Positions 25,227 to 34,731 of a stretch of 64,000 bases of DNA are shown here, in pieces. The DNA is taken from the NCBI GenBank assembly GCA_039814545.1, contig JBCCBB010000005.1, positions 1 to 64,000 on the forward strand. Direction: 5' to 3'. The notes below the pieces were generated by a model. The model was not told where the DNA came from, searched no databases, and saw only the letters and a program-made list of their open reading frames with translations. The position numbers and the translations under genes are program-made. The DNA is from CALBPI01 sp039814545 (lineage in GTDB: Bacteria; Pseudomonadota; Gammaproteobacteria; Steroidobacterales; Woeseiaceae). Within the stretch, counting starts at the first letter, position 1. Every line of letters begins with the position of its first letter.

Positions 25227-27035
25227 GTGTCAGACACGCCCGCCAGCGGGCGCTTCGGGCTTGGTGTTCTCGCCTACAGCCGCGAGGCGCTGTCGCTCGT
25301 CTGGACCACCAGTCGCCCACTGACCTTCGCGTTCGGGGTCCTGACGCTCGTGGCCGGCCTGTTGCCCGCGGCCATGGCCTGGGTCGGGCAACTCATCGTC
25401 GATGCCGTCGTCGCTGCGCTGCAGGAAGGGCGCAGCGCCGACGAGGCCATCCGTTACATCATTATTGAGGGCGCGCTGTTCCTGGGCATCACAGCCGCGC
25501 AACGCGGCATCTCGCTGTGTCAGTCGTTGCTGCGCGCCCAGCTCGGTCACCGCGTCAATGTGCTGATCCTTGAGAAGGCGCTGACGCTGTCCATGAGCCA
25601 GTTCGAGGACGCAAGCTTCTACGACAAGCTCACACGTGCGCGGCGCGAGGCCTCGAGCCGACCGCTGTCGCTGGTCAATCGTACGTTTGCCCTCGCCCAA
25701 AACGCCGTGTCGCTGACGAGCTATGCCGTGCTACTCGTGCAGTTCTCAGTCTGGGCCGTCGTTATTCTTGTGGTTGCAGGCTTGCCGGCGTTCCTGGCCG
25801 AGACCAAGTTCTCAGGTGACGCCTTCAGGCTGTTCCGCTGGCGCTCGCCCGACTCGCGCATGCAGATGTATCTCGAGACCGTGCTGGCGCGTGAGGACCA
25901 CGCCAAAGAGGTCAAGCTGTTCCGCTTCGGCCCCCTGCTGCTTGAACGCTACCGCAGCATTTTTGCCCGCTTGTTCGGCGAGGACCGCGCGCTCACGATC
26001 CGCCGCGAGAGCTGGGGACTGATCCTCGGCACGATCGGTATCGTGGCGTTCTACGCCACCTATGGCTGGATTGCCGTCGCCACCGTGTCAGGCCAGATCA
26101 CGCTCGGCGAGATGACCATGTACCTGCTCGTGTTTCGCCAGGGTCAATCAGCCGTTGCCGCAAGCCTGTCGGCCATCAGCGGCATGTACGAAGACAACCT
26201 CTACCTGTCCAACCTCTACGAGTACCTCGACCAGCCCGCGCCCGTCGCAACAGGCACGCGCACCGAGGGCGCCGACCCCGCCGACGGCATCCGCATCGAA
26301 AACCTGAGCTTCGCCTACCCCGACGCCGAACAACCCGCATTGGCGGACATCGATTTGGCGGTGCGCCCCGGCGAGTCGCTGGCGCTCGTGGGCGAGAACG
26401 GCGCCGGCAAGTCCACGCTGATTAAGCTGCTCACGGGGCTCTATGCGCCCGACGCGGGCCGCATCCTGCTCGACGGCTCGCCGCTGGCCGAGTGGAACGA
26501 GGCGGCGCTGCTGGCGCGGTTTGGGGTGATCTTCCAGGACTTCACGCGCTACCAGCTGCCCGTCGGTGAGAATATCGGCGCGGGTGACGTCAGCGCCTTC
26601 GACGACGAGGCACGCTGGCGTGAGGCTGCCGCCCAGGGCATGGCTGCACCGTTTATCGAGCGCATGACCGCGGGTTACGAGACCCAGCTCGGTCGCTGGT
26701 TCGCCAAAGGCCAGGAGCTATCCGTGGGCCAGTGGCAAAAGATGGCACTCGCGCGCGCCTTCATGCGACAACAAGCCGACATCCTCATCCTCGATGAGCC
26801 GACCGCGGCCATGGACGCGGCCGCCGAAGCGGAGCTGTTCGAACACTTCAGAAAGCTCACGCGCGACAAGGTCACGATCCTCATCTCACACCGATTCTCC
26901 ACCGTTCGTCGCGCTGATCGCATCGCCGTCATCGACGGCGGCCGAATTACGGAGTACGGCACGCACGAGTCGCTCATGGCCGAGGGCGGCCGCTACGCCA
27001 CCCTGTTCACGCTGCAGGCCGAAGGTTACCGCTGA
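25227..27035 (+). CDS. ABC transporter, fused permease and ATPase (exporter type)
   Basis: A 602-residue half-transporter. Residues about 20-300 form the membrane domain with six predicted helices (FAFGVLTLVAGLLPAAMAWV first). The nucleotide-binding domain has Walker A GENGAGKST with Lys395, Q-loop FQDFTRYQLP, signature LSVGQWQKMALARA and Walker B ILILDEPTAAMD, then an H-loop in ISHRFSTV. SVGQ replaces the usual SGGQ. GTG at 25227 follows the previous stop by 8 bp. Likely homodimeric exporter of a lipid, drug or peptide; substrate unknown. Confidence 0.93.
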   Translation: MSDTPASGRFGLGVLAYSREALSLVWTTSRPLTFAFGVLTLVAGLLPAAMAWVGQLIVDAVVAALQEGRSADEAIRYIIIEGALFLGITAAQRGISLCQSLLRAQLGHRVNVLILEKALTLSMSQFEDASFYDKLTRARREASSRPLSLVNRTFALAQNAVSLTSYAVLLVQFSVWAVVILVVAGLPAFLAETKFSGDAFRLFRWRSPDSRMQMYLETVLAREDHAKEVKLFRFGPLLLERYRSIFARLFGEDRALTIRRESWGLILGTIGIVAFYATYGWIAVATVSGQITLGEMTMYLLVFRQGQSAVAASLSAISGMYEDNLYLSNLYEYLDQPAPVATGTRTEGADPADGIRIENLSFAYPDAEQPALADIDLAVRPGESLALVGENGAGKSTLIKLLTGLYAPDAGRILLDGSPLAEWNEAALLARFGVIFQDFTRYQLPVGENIGAGDVSAFDDEARWREAAAQGMAAPFIERMTAGYETQLGRWFAKGQELSVGQWQKMALARAFMRQQADILILDEPTAAMDAAAEAELFEHFRKLTRDKVTILISHRFSTVRRADRIAVIDGGRITEYGTHESLMAEGGRYATLFTLQAEGYR

Positions 27036-27110
27036 CACCACCGCGGACACGCTGACCGCTGCGGCCGCGGTCTGATAACCTTGCCGGTCCCCCATAACCG
27101 GCTGACCCCC

Positions 27111-28415
27111 ATGTCTGCAACCGCTTCGCTGTTCCGCGTTTCCGTTCTGCTGCTCGCTGCTTTGGCGCTTGCCGCCTGTGGCGACCGCGGTGACCCGCAG
27201 GAAACGACAGCCGATACGACGCCCGAGCTCGCCATCGGTCCCTGGCATGCGAGCATCACGCTGCCCGGCGGCGAGGCGCGATTCGGGCTGGAGCTGGCCC
27301 GCGATGGCGACACCGTCACGGCGACCATTGTTAACGGCAGCGAACGCATCCTCGTACCTGCCGTCGACTTTGACGGCGAACGGATGGCGCTGCGCTTCCC
27401 CGCGTTCAACAACCGCATCGACGCCGTGCTCACGGCCGACGGACTCGACGGCTCACTGACGCTCGTCAAACGCTACGGCGAAACGCAGGTCATGCCCTTC
27501 CGCGCCGCACCGGGTGCGGGGCCGACCACGGGCGCGTCGACAAGCCGTGACCTGTCGGGCCGTTGGGCCGTTACGTTCACTGAGGACGATGGCACGACCT
27601 ACCCGGCGGTCGGCGAGTTCCAGCAGCGCGGCACGCGCCTGCTGGGTACATTCCTGACGCAGACGGGCGACTACCGTTACCTCGGAGGCATCGTCGACGG
27701 CGACACGATGCGGCTGCAGACCTTCGATGGCGCCCATGCCTTCCTGTTTACGGCGACCGTCGACGAAGACGGTGCGCTCATGGGCAAGTTCTGGTCAGGC
27801 ACGAAGTCGATTGAGGACTGGTCGGGTGCGCGTGATGCGACCGCCACGCTCGCCGACGCCACGGAGCTCACGTTCCTTAAAGAAGGCTTCGACCGATTCA
27901 CTTTTGCGTTCCCGGACCTCGAGGGCAACACCGTGTCACTCGATGACGCACAGTTCGCCGGCAAGGTGGTATTGGTGACGCTGGCGGGGTCCTGGTGCCC
28001 GAACTGCCACGATGAAGCGGCGTTCATGACGGAGCTCCACGCGCGTTACCAGGCACGCGGCGTCGAAGTGGTGGCGCTCATGTACGAGCATCTCGAAGAC
28101 ACGGACGCGGCACGCAACCAGGTGCAGGCATTCCGCGACAAGTTCGGCATTGGGTACACGACGCTGCTCGCCGGTATCTCGGACAAGACCAAAGCGGCCG
28201 AAACGCTGCCCGCGCTTGATCGCGTACTGGCGTTTCCGACCACGATCTTTATCGCCCGAGACGGCAGCGTGCGCGAAATCCACACGGGCTTCTCGGGTCC
28301 GGGCACGGGCGAGCACTACGAGCGCCTGAAGAAACGCATCTACAGCCTCGTCGATACGCTGGTCGACGAACCCGACGCCAGCGCCGAGCCGCTTGCGGCC
28401 GTCGCTGCCGACTGA
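27111..28415 (+). CDS. TlpA-like thioredoxin-fold lipoprotein
   Basis: A 434-residue protein with a lipoprotein signal (LLAALALAACGD, lipid Cys23), an N-terminal beta-rich region of about 230 residues of unknown fold, and a C-terminal redoxin domain. The redox site is GSWCPNCHDE, with Cys296 and Cys299, and the cis-Pro loop is in LAFPTTIFIARDG. Probably anchored in the envelope as a thiol-disulfide oxidoreductase or resuscitation-type reductase. The ATG at 27111 is preferred over an in-frame start ten codons upstream because it gives the shorter, typical signal peptide. Confidence 0.87.
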   Translation: MSATASLFRVSVLLLAALALAACGDRGDPQETTADTTPELAIGPWHASITLPGGEARFGLELARDGDTVTATIVNGSERILVPAVDFDGERMALRFPAFNNRIDAVLTADGLDGSLTLVKRYGETQVMPFRAAPGAGPTTGASTSRDLSGRWAVTFTEDDGTTYPAVGEFQQRGTRLLGTFLTQTGDYRYLGGIVDGDTMRLQTFDGAHAFLFTATVDEDGALMGKFWSGTKSIEDWSGARDATATLADATELTFLKEGFDRFTFAFPDLEGNTVSLDDAQFAGKVVLVTLAGSWCPNCHDEAAFMTELHARYQARGVEVVALMYEHLEDTDAARNQVQAFRDKFGIGYTTLLAGISDKTKAAETLPALDRVLAFPTTIFIARDGSVREIHTGFSGPGTGEHYERLKKRIYSLVDTLVDEPDASAEPLAAVAAD

Positions 28416-28430
28416 TCAGGAGAATCGATC

Positions 28431-28913
28431 ATGCCCTCGTTCGACGTCGTGTCCGAAGTGGACCTGCACGAACTCGCCAATGCCGTGGACCAGGCTAACC
28501 GCGAAGTCACCAACCGTTTCGACTTCAAGGGGACGGGCGCCGAATTCACGCTCGAGGAGTCAACGATCTCGCTCAAAGCGCAGGTTGAGTTTCAGCTGCA
28601 GCAGATGCTCGACATCCTGCGCCAGAAGCTCGCCAAGCGCGGTGTCGACGTGGGCGCGCTTGAGGTCAAGGACCCCGTGACCAGCGGCAGCGATGCACGC
28701 CAAACCGTACTGGTGCGCCTGGGTATCGACACGGCACTGGCCAAGAAGCTCGTGAAGAAGATCAAGGACGCCAAGCTCAAGGTGCAGGCGCAGATTCAGG
28801 GTGAGCAGGTGCGTGTCACGGGCAAGAAACGTGACGACCTGCAGTCGGTCATTGCGTTGCTGCGCGAGGCTGATGTCGACCTGCCACTTCAGTTCAATAA
28901 CTTCCGCGACTGA
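28431..28913 (+). CDS. yajQ: YajQ family nucleotide-binding protein
   Basis: A 160-residue cytoplasmic protein starting MPSFDVVSEVDLHELANAV and including NRFDFKGTGAEF and QVRVTGKKRDDLQSVIALLR, hallmarks of the YajQ/UPF0234 family. Homologs bind cyclic di-GMP (Xanthomonas) or tRNA/GTP, so a regulatory role is likely. AGGAG lies 9 bp before the ATG. It sits between the TlpA-like lipoprotein gene (15 bp) and ppc (18 bp), consistent with co-transcription. Confidence 0.95.
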   Translation: MPSFDVVSEVDLHELANAVDQANREVTNRFDFKGTGAEFTLEESTISLKAQVEFQLQQMLDILRQKLAKRGVDVGALEVKDPVTSGSDARQTVLVRLGIDTALAKKLVKKIKDAKLKVQAQIQGEQVRVTGKKRDDLQSVIALLREADVDLPLQFNNFRD

Positions 28914-28931
28914 CCACACGAGGGCCGCGCC

Positions 28932-31661
28932 GTGAATCGACCCGTTATCAGCCGCAAGGACCTCGTCTTTGCCGACAAGGACCGCGAGCTGCGCAGTGAC
29001 GTGCGCATGCTGGGCGCCATGGTCGGCGAATTGCTGCGCGAGCAGTGTGGCGTTGGCTTCTACGACCAGGTCGAGAGCACACGCCGCATGGCCATTGAAC
29101 GCCGCGAGGGCCAGGCCAGCTCAGCAGAGCTCGCCGATACCGTCGCCGGTTTCACGGGCCCCGCCGCACACAACTTTATCCGGGCGTTCTCGACTTACTT
29201 CCAGCTCGTCAACACGGCTGAGAAGGTGCACCGCATCCGCCGCCGCCGCGATTACCTGCGCGAGACGGGTGCGCACCAGCCGCACGGGGTCTACGACATG
29301 CTGTCGCGCTTTCGCGATGCGGGCGTCGATCTCGACGGCGTTGTGGAAGCCTTCGGGGAGACGCTGATTGAACCCGTCTTCACGGCGCACCCCACCGAGC
29401 CGACCCGGCGCACGATCCTGCGCAAGGAACAAAACATCGTGCGCCGCCTGGTCGACCTGCTCGACTCGGGCCTGCCGCCGCAGGAAGTCGCCGCGGCGCA
29501 CGCCGTCATCCGCGCCGAGGTGACCTCGGGCTGGCAAACCGAAGAGCACCCCAGCGAGAGCATGACCGTGGCCGACGAGCTCGAGCACGTCCTGTTCTTC
29601 CTGACCGACGTGCTCTACCGTGTCATCCCGCCGTTCTACGAGAATCTACACACCGCGCTTGCCGAGGTGTACGGCGACGAAGCCAAGGGCGTCGAGCTGC
29701 CCACGCTGACGCGCTTTGCGTCCTGGGTTGGCGGCGACATGGACGGCAACCCCAATGTGGGCGCCAAGACCATCCGCAACACGTTGGCCCGGCAGCGCAA
29801 CCTGATCCTCGATCTTTATTTCCGCGAGTGCTCGACCGTTGCCGGCAAACTCAGCCAGAGCCGCACCCGCGTGCCCATCGCGACCGAGATCGACGCGCGC
29901 ATCGAAGACTATCGCCACCACTTCTCGAAAGCCTGGGGATCGGTGCCCAACCGTCACCGCGAAATGCCCTACCGCGTGCTGCTCAAGCTCGTGCAGGCGC
30001 GCCTTCAGGCGACTTACGACGACGACGCCTACCCTTACGAATCGGCCGAGGAGTTTCGCGCAGACATCCAGCTGATCGGCGACAGCCTCAAGTCCCACCA
30101 GGGCGAGCACGCCGGGCTGTTCGCCGTGAACCGCCTGTTACGCAAGATTGACTGCTTCGGCTTCCACATGGCCACGCTCGATATTCGTCAAGACGCACTG
30201 GTACACCGCGAGGTCATCGGCAAGTGCCTGGGCGACGAGCAGTGGATGCAACGCACACCCGAGGATCGCCTTGAGCGCCTTTGCGACGCTGTGACCAATC
30301 GCGAGCCGCCCGTCGACGTGCAGGACACGCAGGTCCGCAAGACGCTGGCCGTATTCCAGACCGTCGCCTTTTGCCGCCGCAAGTACGGCGCGCGCGCCAT
30401 TGGTCCCTACATCATCAGCATGACGCAGGGCGCGGACGACATCGTGTCCATATTGCTGCTCGCGCAGTGGGCCGAACTCGGCAACCGCCGCGGCGAGGTC
30501 CCGCTCGACATTGCACCGCTGTTCGAGACCGTCACAGACCTCGAGAACGGCCCCGCGATCATGGAGGGGCTGCTCAACAACAGCGTCTACCGCCACCACC
30601 TGGAACGCCGCGAAAATCGTCAGACGATCATGGTCGGCTACTCGGACAGCAATAAGGACGGCGGGCTCGCCTCCGCACGCTGGGCGCTGCACCAGGCGCA
30701 GGCCGCGCTGCGCGACGTGCTGTCCGCGCACGAGATTGAGCTCACGCTGTTCCACGGCCGCGGTGGCACGGTCAGCCGTGGCGGTACCAAGATGCATGAC
30801 GCTGTGCTCGGCGCACCGGCGGGCACGGTTGCCGGCCGCATGCGCGTCACCGAGCAGGGCGAAATCATCAACGAAAAGTATGGCCTGCGCGGCATCGCAC
30901 TGCGCACGCTGGAGCAGGCCGCGACGTCAGTCACGGCCGCCTCGGTGCTGCGGCCCCGCAGCGAAACGCTGGCACCCGAATGGGGCGAGATGATGAGCCT
31001 GGCCGCCGACACGAGCAAGGCGCACTACCAGGACCTGACCCGGTTCTCGGAGGGCTTCTTCGACTATTTCCGGTCAGCCACGCCCATCGACGTCATCGAA
31101 CGCATGCGCATTGGCTCGCGCCCGGCGTCACGCCGCAAACAGCAGGGCATCGACGATTTGCGTGCGATCCCCTGGGTGTTCTCGTGGACACAGTGCCGCT
31201 GCATCCTGCCGGGCTGGTATGGGCTTGGCACGGGTCTCGAGCGCGCCGTCGACGCGCACGGTGAAGAGGCATTCCGAGAGATGTGCGACCAGTGGCATTT
31301 CGCCAAGGCGTTGCTCGCCGACGCGCAAATGGTGCTGGCCAAGGCCGACCTCGAGATTGCAGCGATCTATGCAGAGCTCTCAGGTGAGCTCGGTGAGCGG
31401 TTCTTCCCACGCATCCGCGAAGAGTACGACCGCACGGTCGACCTCGTGCTGCGGATCACGGGCAACAGCAACCTGCTCGACAATGACCCGACGCTGCAGC
31501 GCACGATCCTGCTGCGAAACCCTTACGTCGACCCCATGAGCCTGCTGCAGGTGCGCCTGCTGTCAGAATGGCGCGCGACGGGCCGTGAAGACCCCGCCCT
31601 GCTCGACGCGCTGCTCGCCAGCGTCAACGGTATCGCGCAGGGTTTGCAGAACACGGGCTGA
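28932..31661 (+). CDS. ppc: Phosphoenolpyruvate carboxylase
   Basis: A 909-residue anaplerotic enzyme forming oxaloacetate from PEP and bicarbonate. Catalytic His153 is in FTAHPTEPTRR. Other blocks are GGDMDGNPNVGAKT, GFHMATLDIRQD, MVGYSDSNKDGG and LFHGRGGTVSRGG, with the canonical C-terminal QNTG ending (here LQNTG). GTG at 28932 is the start. Length is close to E. coli Ppc (883). Allosteric behaviour cannot be read from sequence. Confidence 0.98.
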   Translation: MNRPVISRKDLVFADKDRELRSDVRMLGAMVGELLREQCGVGFYDQVESTRRMAIERREGQASSAELADTVAGFTGPAAHNFIRAFSTYFQLVNTAEKVHRIRRRRDYLRETGAHQPHGVYDMLSRFRDAGVDLDGVVEAFGETLIEPVFTAHPTEPTRRTILRKEQNIVRRLVDLLDSGLPPQEVAAAHAVIRAEVTSGWQTEEHPSESMTVADELEHVLFFLTDVLYRVIPPFYENLHTALAEVYGDEAKGVELPTLTRFASWVGGDMDGNPNVGAKTIRNTLARQRNLILDLYFRECSTVAGKLSQSRTRVPIATEIDARIEDYRHHFSKAWGSVPNRHREMPYRVLLKLVQARLQATYDDDAYPYESAEEFRADIQLIGDSLKSHQGEHAGLFAVNRLLRKIDCFGFHMATLDIRQDALVHREVIGKCLGDEQWMQRTPEDRLERLCDAVTNREPPVDVQDTQVRKTLAVFQTVAFCRRKYGARAIGPYIISMTQGADDIVSILLLAQWAELGNRRGEVPLDIAPLFETVTDLENGPAIMEGLLNNSVYRHHLERRENRQTIMVGYSDSNKDGGLASARWALHQAQAALRDVLSAHEIELTLFHGRGGTVSRGGTKMHDAVLGAPAGTVAGRMRVTEQGEIINEKYGLRGIALRTLEQAATSVTAASVLRPRSETLAPEWGEMMSLAADTSKAHYQDLTRFSEGFFDYFRSATPIDVIERMRIGSRPASRRKQQGIDDLRAIPWVFSWTQCRCILPGWYGLGTGLERAVDAHGEEAFREMCDQWHFAKALLADAQMVLAKADLEIAAIYAELSGELGERFFPRIREEYDRTVDLVLRITGNSNLLDNDPTLQRTILLRNPYVDPMSLLQVRLLSEWRATGREDPALLDALLASVNGIAQGLQNTG

Positions 31662-31666
31662 CGCGC

Positions 31667-32941
31667 TTGCAGCCCGGCCGCACCGCGACACCGCTCTCGG
31701 AGCGCCGGCTCGCCTTCGCCCTGTTGCTGGGCGCAGTCATGTGTCTTGGCATGGGGCAGACCGTGACGTTTGCGATCCTGCCGCCCATCGGCCGCGAGCT
31801 CGGCCTGTCCGAGCGACAGGTTGGCGGCATCTTTTCGATCTCCGCGCTGCTCTGGGTGCTATTGAGCCCCTTCTGGGGACGCTTGTCCGACCGCTGGGGC
31901 CGCAAGCCCGTCATCCTGATCGGCATGGCCGGCTACATCACATCGACCGCAGCGTTCACGGGTGCCATCAGCTTCGGCCTGGCGGGCGGCGCCAGTCTAG
32001 GCATCGTGTACGTGCTCATGGTCGCCACGCGCAGCATCTATGGTGCCATCGGTCCCGGGGTACGCGTCGCCTCGCAGGCCTACATCGTTGATCGCACGAG
32101 CGTCGCAGACCGCACCGTGGCCATTGCGGGCATGTCGGCCGCGTTTGGTCTGGGTAACGTGCTCGGGCCGGGCCTGGGTTCGGCCATCAGTGTGTTTGGG
32201 TTGCTCGCACCGCTCTGGGCCATTGTCGTTCTCGTCACGCTGGTCGCGATCGCCACGATCCTGTTCTTGCCCGAGAAGAGCGCACCCGGCAGCGCGTCGA
32301 CAACCCGGCGTCTGCCTGTCCGCGACAAACGCGTCCGCCCGTTCCTGATTTACGGCATCACGGCCAGCTTTGCCGTAGCAACACCCATGCAGGCGAGCGC
32401 GTTCTACTTCATCGACGTGCTGGGACTCAGCATCGACTCCGCCGCACAGTTTGTGGGCGTGGGGCTGTCAGGGGCGGCCATGGCGGCGCTGTTCTCACAG
32501 CTGGTGCTCGTGCAGAGATTTCGCCTGCCGCCCTGGTTCATGATGCTGGCCGGTGCAGCGCTCATCTCGGTCGCGCAACTGGCTATGGCGGCCAGCTCGA
32601 GTTTCGGCCCCATGGTGTTCGGCCTCATGCTCAATGGGTTGGGCGCGGGCATGGCCATGCCTGGCTTCACGGCGGGCGCCTCGCTATCGGTCACGGCCTC
32701 CGAACAGGGCGCCGTCGCCGGCATGACCGGGGCGGTCGGCGCGGCGGGCTTCTCGATTGTGCCGCTCGTGAACTTTACACTCTACGCTTATGCACCCGAG
32801 CTGCCGTTCCTCTTCGACGCCGTACTCATGGCCAGCATGATCGCCTTCGTCGCGCTCAACCCCACCCTGCGCCGCAGTGGCCGCGATTTGCCGCCGCCTG
32901 AAACGACGGATACGCCAAGCACGGGACCGGAGGGCACATGA
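31667..32941 (+). CDS. Major facilitator superfamily transporter
   Basis: A 424-residue inner-membrane protein with 12 predicted helices. The MFS signature GRLSDRWGRKPVILIGM follows helix 2. The motif FGLGNVLGPGLGSAI in helix 5 resembles motif C of drug-proton antiporters, so export of a drug-like compound is plausible. The start is a TTG only 5 bp after ppc; no better start exists before the first helix. Overlaps the next gene by 4 bp. Confidence 0.85.
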   Translation: MQPGRTATPLSERRLAFALLLGAVMCLGMGQTVTFAILPPIGRELGLSERQVGGIFSISALLWVLLSPFWGRLSDRWGRKPVILIGMAGYITSTAAFTGAISFGLAGGASLGIVYVLMVATRSIYGAIGPGVRVASQAYIVDRTSVADRTVAIAGMSAAFGLGNVLGPGLGSAISVFGLLAPLWAIVVLVTLVAIATILFLPEKSAPGSASTTRRLPVRDKRVRPFLIYGITASFAVATPMQASAFYFIDVLGLSIDSAAQFVGVGLSGAAMAALFSQLVLVQRFRLPPWFMMLAGAALISVAQLAMAASSSFGPMVFGLMLNGLGAGMAMPGFTAGASLSVTASEQGAVAGMTGAVGAAGFSIVPLVNFTLYAYAPELPFLFDAVLMASMIAFVALNPTLRRSGRDLPPPETTDTPSTGPEGT

Positions 32942-33750
32942 TGCGCGCGCTGCTCCTATCGCTGCTGGTCACGCTGATCGTTGCGGGCTGCGGTGGTGAC
33001 ACCAAACCTGACGATCTCGTCGCGCAGTTTCGCGCCAACACGGCCGATGGCCCGCGCATCGATCACGGCGACTGGCAGCAGGTGCTTAACCGCTACCTCG
33101 TAACGAGCTACGCCGGGCTCAACCGGGTCGACTATGCCGGGCTGGCCGAGGATGGCACCGAGCAACTCGACCGCTATCTCGCGGCCATGTCGGCCATCGA
33201 CCCCGAGAAGCACCCGACCGATGAACAAATGGCCTACTGGATCAACGTCTACAACGCATTGACCGTCCGTCTGATCGTCGAGGACTGGCCCGTCGAAAGC
33301 ATTCTCGAACTCGGCGACAGCGCGCTCGCGCGCGGGCCCTGGGGTGATCCCGCCATTACGATCAATGGGCGCACGCTCTCGCTCGACGACATCGAACATC
33401 GGATCCTGCGCGTGGTCTGGCAAGAGCCGCGCATCCACTTCGCCGTGAACTGCGCCAGCGTGGGCTGCCCTGACCTGCAGCCCATCGCATTCACAGGTGC
33501 CAATCTCGAGTCGCAACTGCGGCTCGGCGCGCGCAATTACCTGGCAAGCCCGCGGGGTGTCGTACGCGAGGGGGATGCCCTACTCGTCTCGAGCCTCTTT
33601 CAGTGGTACGCCGATGACTTTGGCGACTCCCCCGAGGGCGTGCTGGCGCAGCTTGCCGAGTTCGCCGATCCGGACACGGCAGCACGGCTGCGCTCGCACG
33701 AGGGACCACTGCGTTACGCCTACGACTGGGCACTGAACGCGGCGCGGTAA
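32938..33750 (+). CDS. DUF547 lipoprotein
   Basis: A 270-residue protein with a lipoprotein signal (LLLSLLVTLIVAGC, lipid Cys18). The DUF547 domain shows MAYWINVYNALTVRLI, HRILRVVWQEPRIHFAVNCA and SVGCPDLQP, with conserved His and Cys residues reminiscent of transglutaminase-like folds. Enzymatic function is not established. Translationally coupled to the MFS gene by a 4-bp overlap. Confidence 0.9.
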   Translation: MMRALLLSLLVTLIVAGCGGDTKPDDLVAQFRANTADGPRIDHGDWQQVLNRYLVTSYAGLNRVDYAGLAEDGTEQLDRYLAAMSAIDPEKHPTDEQMAYWINVYNALTVRLIVEDWPVESILELGDSALARGPWGDPAITINGRTLSLDDIEHRILRVVWQEPRIHFAVNCASVGCPDLQPIAFTGANLESQLRLGARNYLASPRGVVREGDALLVSSLFQWYADDFGDSPEGVLAQLAEFADPDTAARLRSHEGPLRYAYDWALNAAR

Positions 33751-33778
33751 GCCTCGGGCCGGGCGGTATACTTGCCCC

Positions 33779-34282
33779 ATGGAACTCACCACGGAACGGC
33801 TGCGGCTACGGCAATGGCGTGACGACGATCTGGGCGCCTATGCCGCGTTCTTCGCCGACGAACGCCAGGCACGCTTTGTCGGTGGCGCCTGTCCCGACTA
33901 CGAAGCCTGGCGCCGTCTGGCTGTGGTTGCAGGCCACTGGGCGCTCAAAGGCTTCGGGCTCTGGGCGGTTGAAGAACGCGACGGCGGCGGTTTCGTGGGC
34001 TGCGTCGGTGTACAGAAACCCGAAGGCTGGCCCGAGACGGAACTCGGCTACTGGATCGCGCCCGAGATGCAGCACCGCGGCTACGCCACCGAGGCTGGGC
34101 TCGCAGCCCGAGATTACGCCTACGACACGCTCGACATCGACACGCTCGTGAGCTTCATCCATCCCGACAACGCGCCCTCCATCCGTGTCGCCGAGCGCCT
34201 CGGTGCGAGCCTCGAACGCTACATTGAGTTGCTCGCCTTCGGTCGCCACGGCGTGTACCGACACCCGGGGCCCGACGCATGA
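33779..34282 (+). CDS. GNAT N-acetyltransferase (RimJ/RimL type)
   Basis: A 167-residue single GNAT domain (acetyltransf_3). It starts TERLRLRQWRDDDLGAY, and the acetyl-CoA region is ELGYWIAPEMQHRGYATEAG followed by FIHPDNAPSIRVAERLGA. These fit the ribosomal-protein-acetylating type, but most such proteins have other small targets. Overlaps the DUF393 gene by 4 bp. Confidence 0.9.
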   Translation: MELTTERLRLRQWRDDDLGAYAAFFADERQARFVGGACPDYEAWRRLAVVAGHWALKGFGLWAVEERDGGGFVGCVGVQKPEGWPETELGYWIAPEMQHRGYATEAGLAARDYAYDTLDIDTLVSFIHPDNAPSIRVAERLGASLERYIELLAFGRHGVYRHPGPDA

Positions 34283-34731
34283 GCGGGCCGGCCAAGCTGC
34301 GTGTCTACCACGACGCAAGCTGCCCCATTTGCCGCGCAGAAATCGAGGAGCTCGCAGCCGTCGATTTCGAGCAGCGCCTCGAAGTCATCGATGCAGCCTC
34401 GGAGCATTTTGAGGATGACGACGCGCGCGAGGCGGGGCTCGACCAGGAGATGCTGCTGTCGGCCATGTACGTACGCGATGAGCAGGGGCAATGGCACACG
34501 GGCCCGGACGCGTTTGCCCGGATCTACGAGCGGGTCGGTATCGACCGCATGGCGCGACTCTGGGGTTCTCGCACCTGGCGACCGCTCGTCAATCTCGGCT
34601 ACCGACTCTTCCTCGTCACGCGTGGCCTGCTCGTGGCCCTGGGCGGCGACCGTGTCGTGCGCTGGTTCGTGCGGCGCGAAGCGCAGGCGGCTGCGCGACG
34701 CAGTAACTACTGCCGCACGCGCGAAGACTAA
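34279..34731 (+). CDS. DUF393 (DCC family) thiol-disulfide oxidoreductase-like protein
   Basis: A 150-residue protein with the family N-terminus RVYHDASCPICRAEIEEL, giving a CPIC redox pair (Cys15, Cys18), and a membrane-associating C-terminal half (PLVNLGYRLFLVTRGLLVAL). Acts as a presumed disulfide oxidoreductase; biochemical role unknown. Its TAA stop shares bases with the convergent TAG of the DASS gene, leaving no room for a terminator. Confidence 0.85.
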   Translation: MSGPAKLRVYHDASCPICRAEIEELAAVDFEQRLEVIDAASEHFEDDDAREAGLDQEMLLSAMYVRDEQGQWHTGPDAFARIYERVGIDRMARLWGSRTWRPLVNLGYRLFLVTRGLLVALGGDRVVRWFVRREAQAAARRSNYCRTRED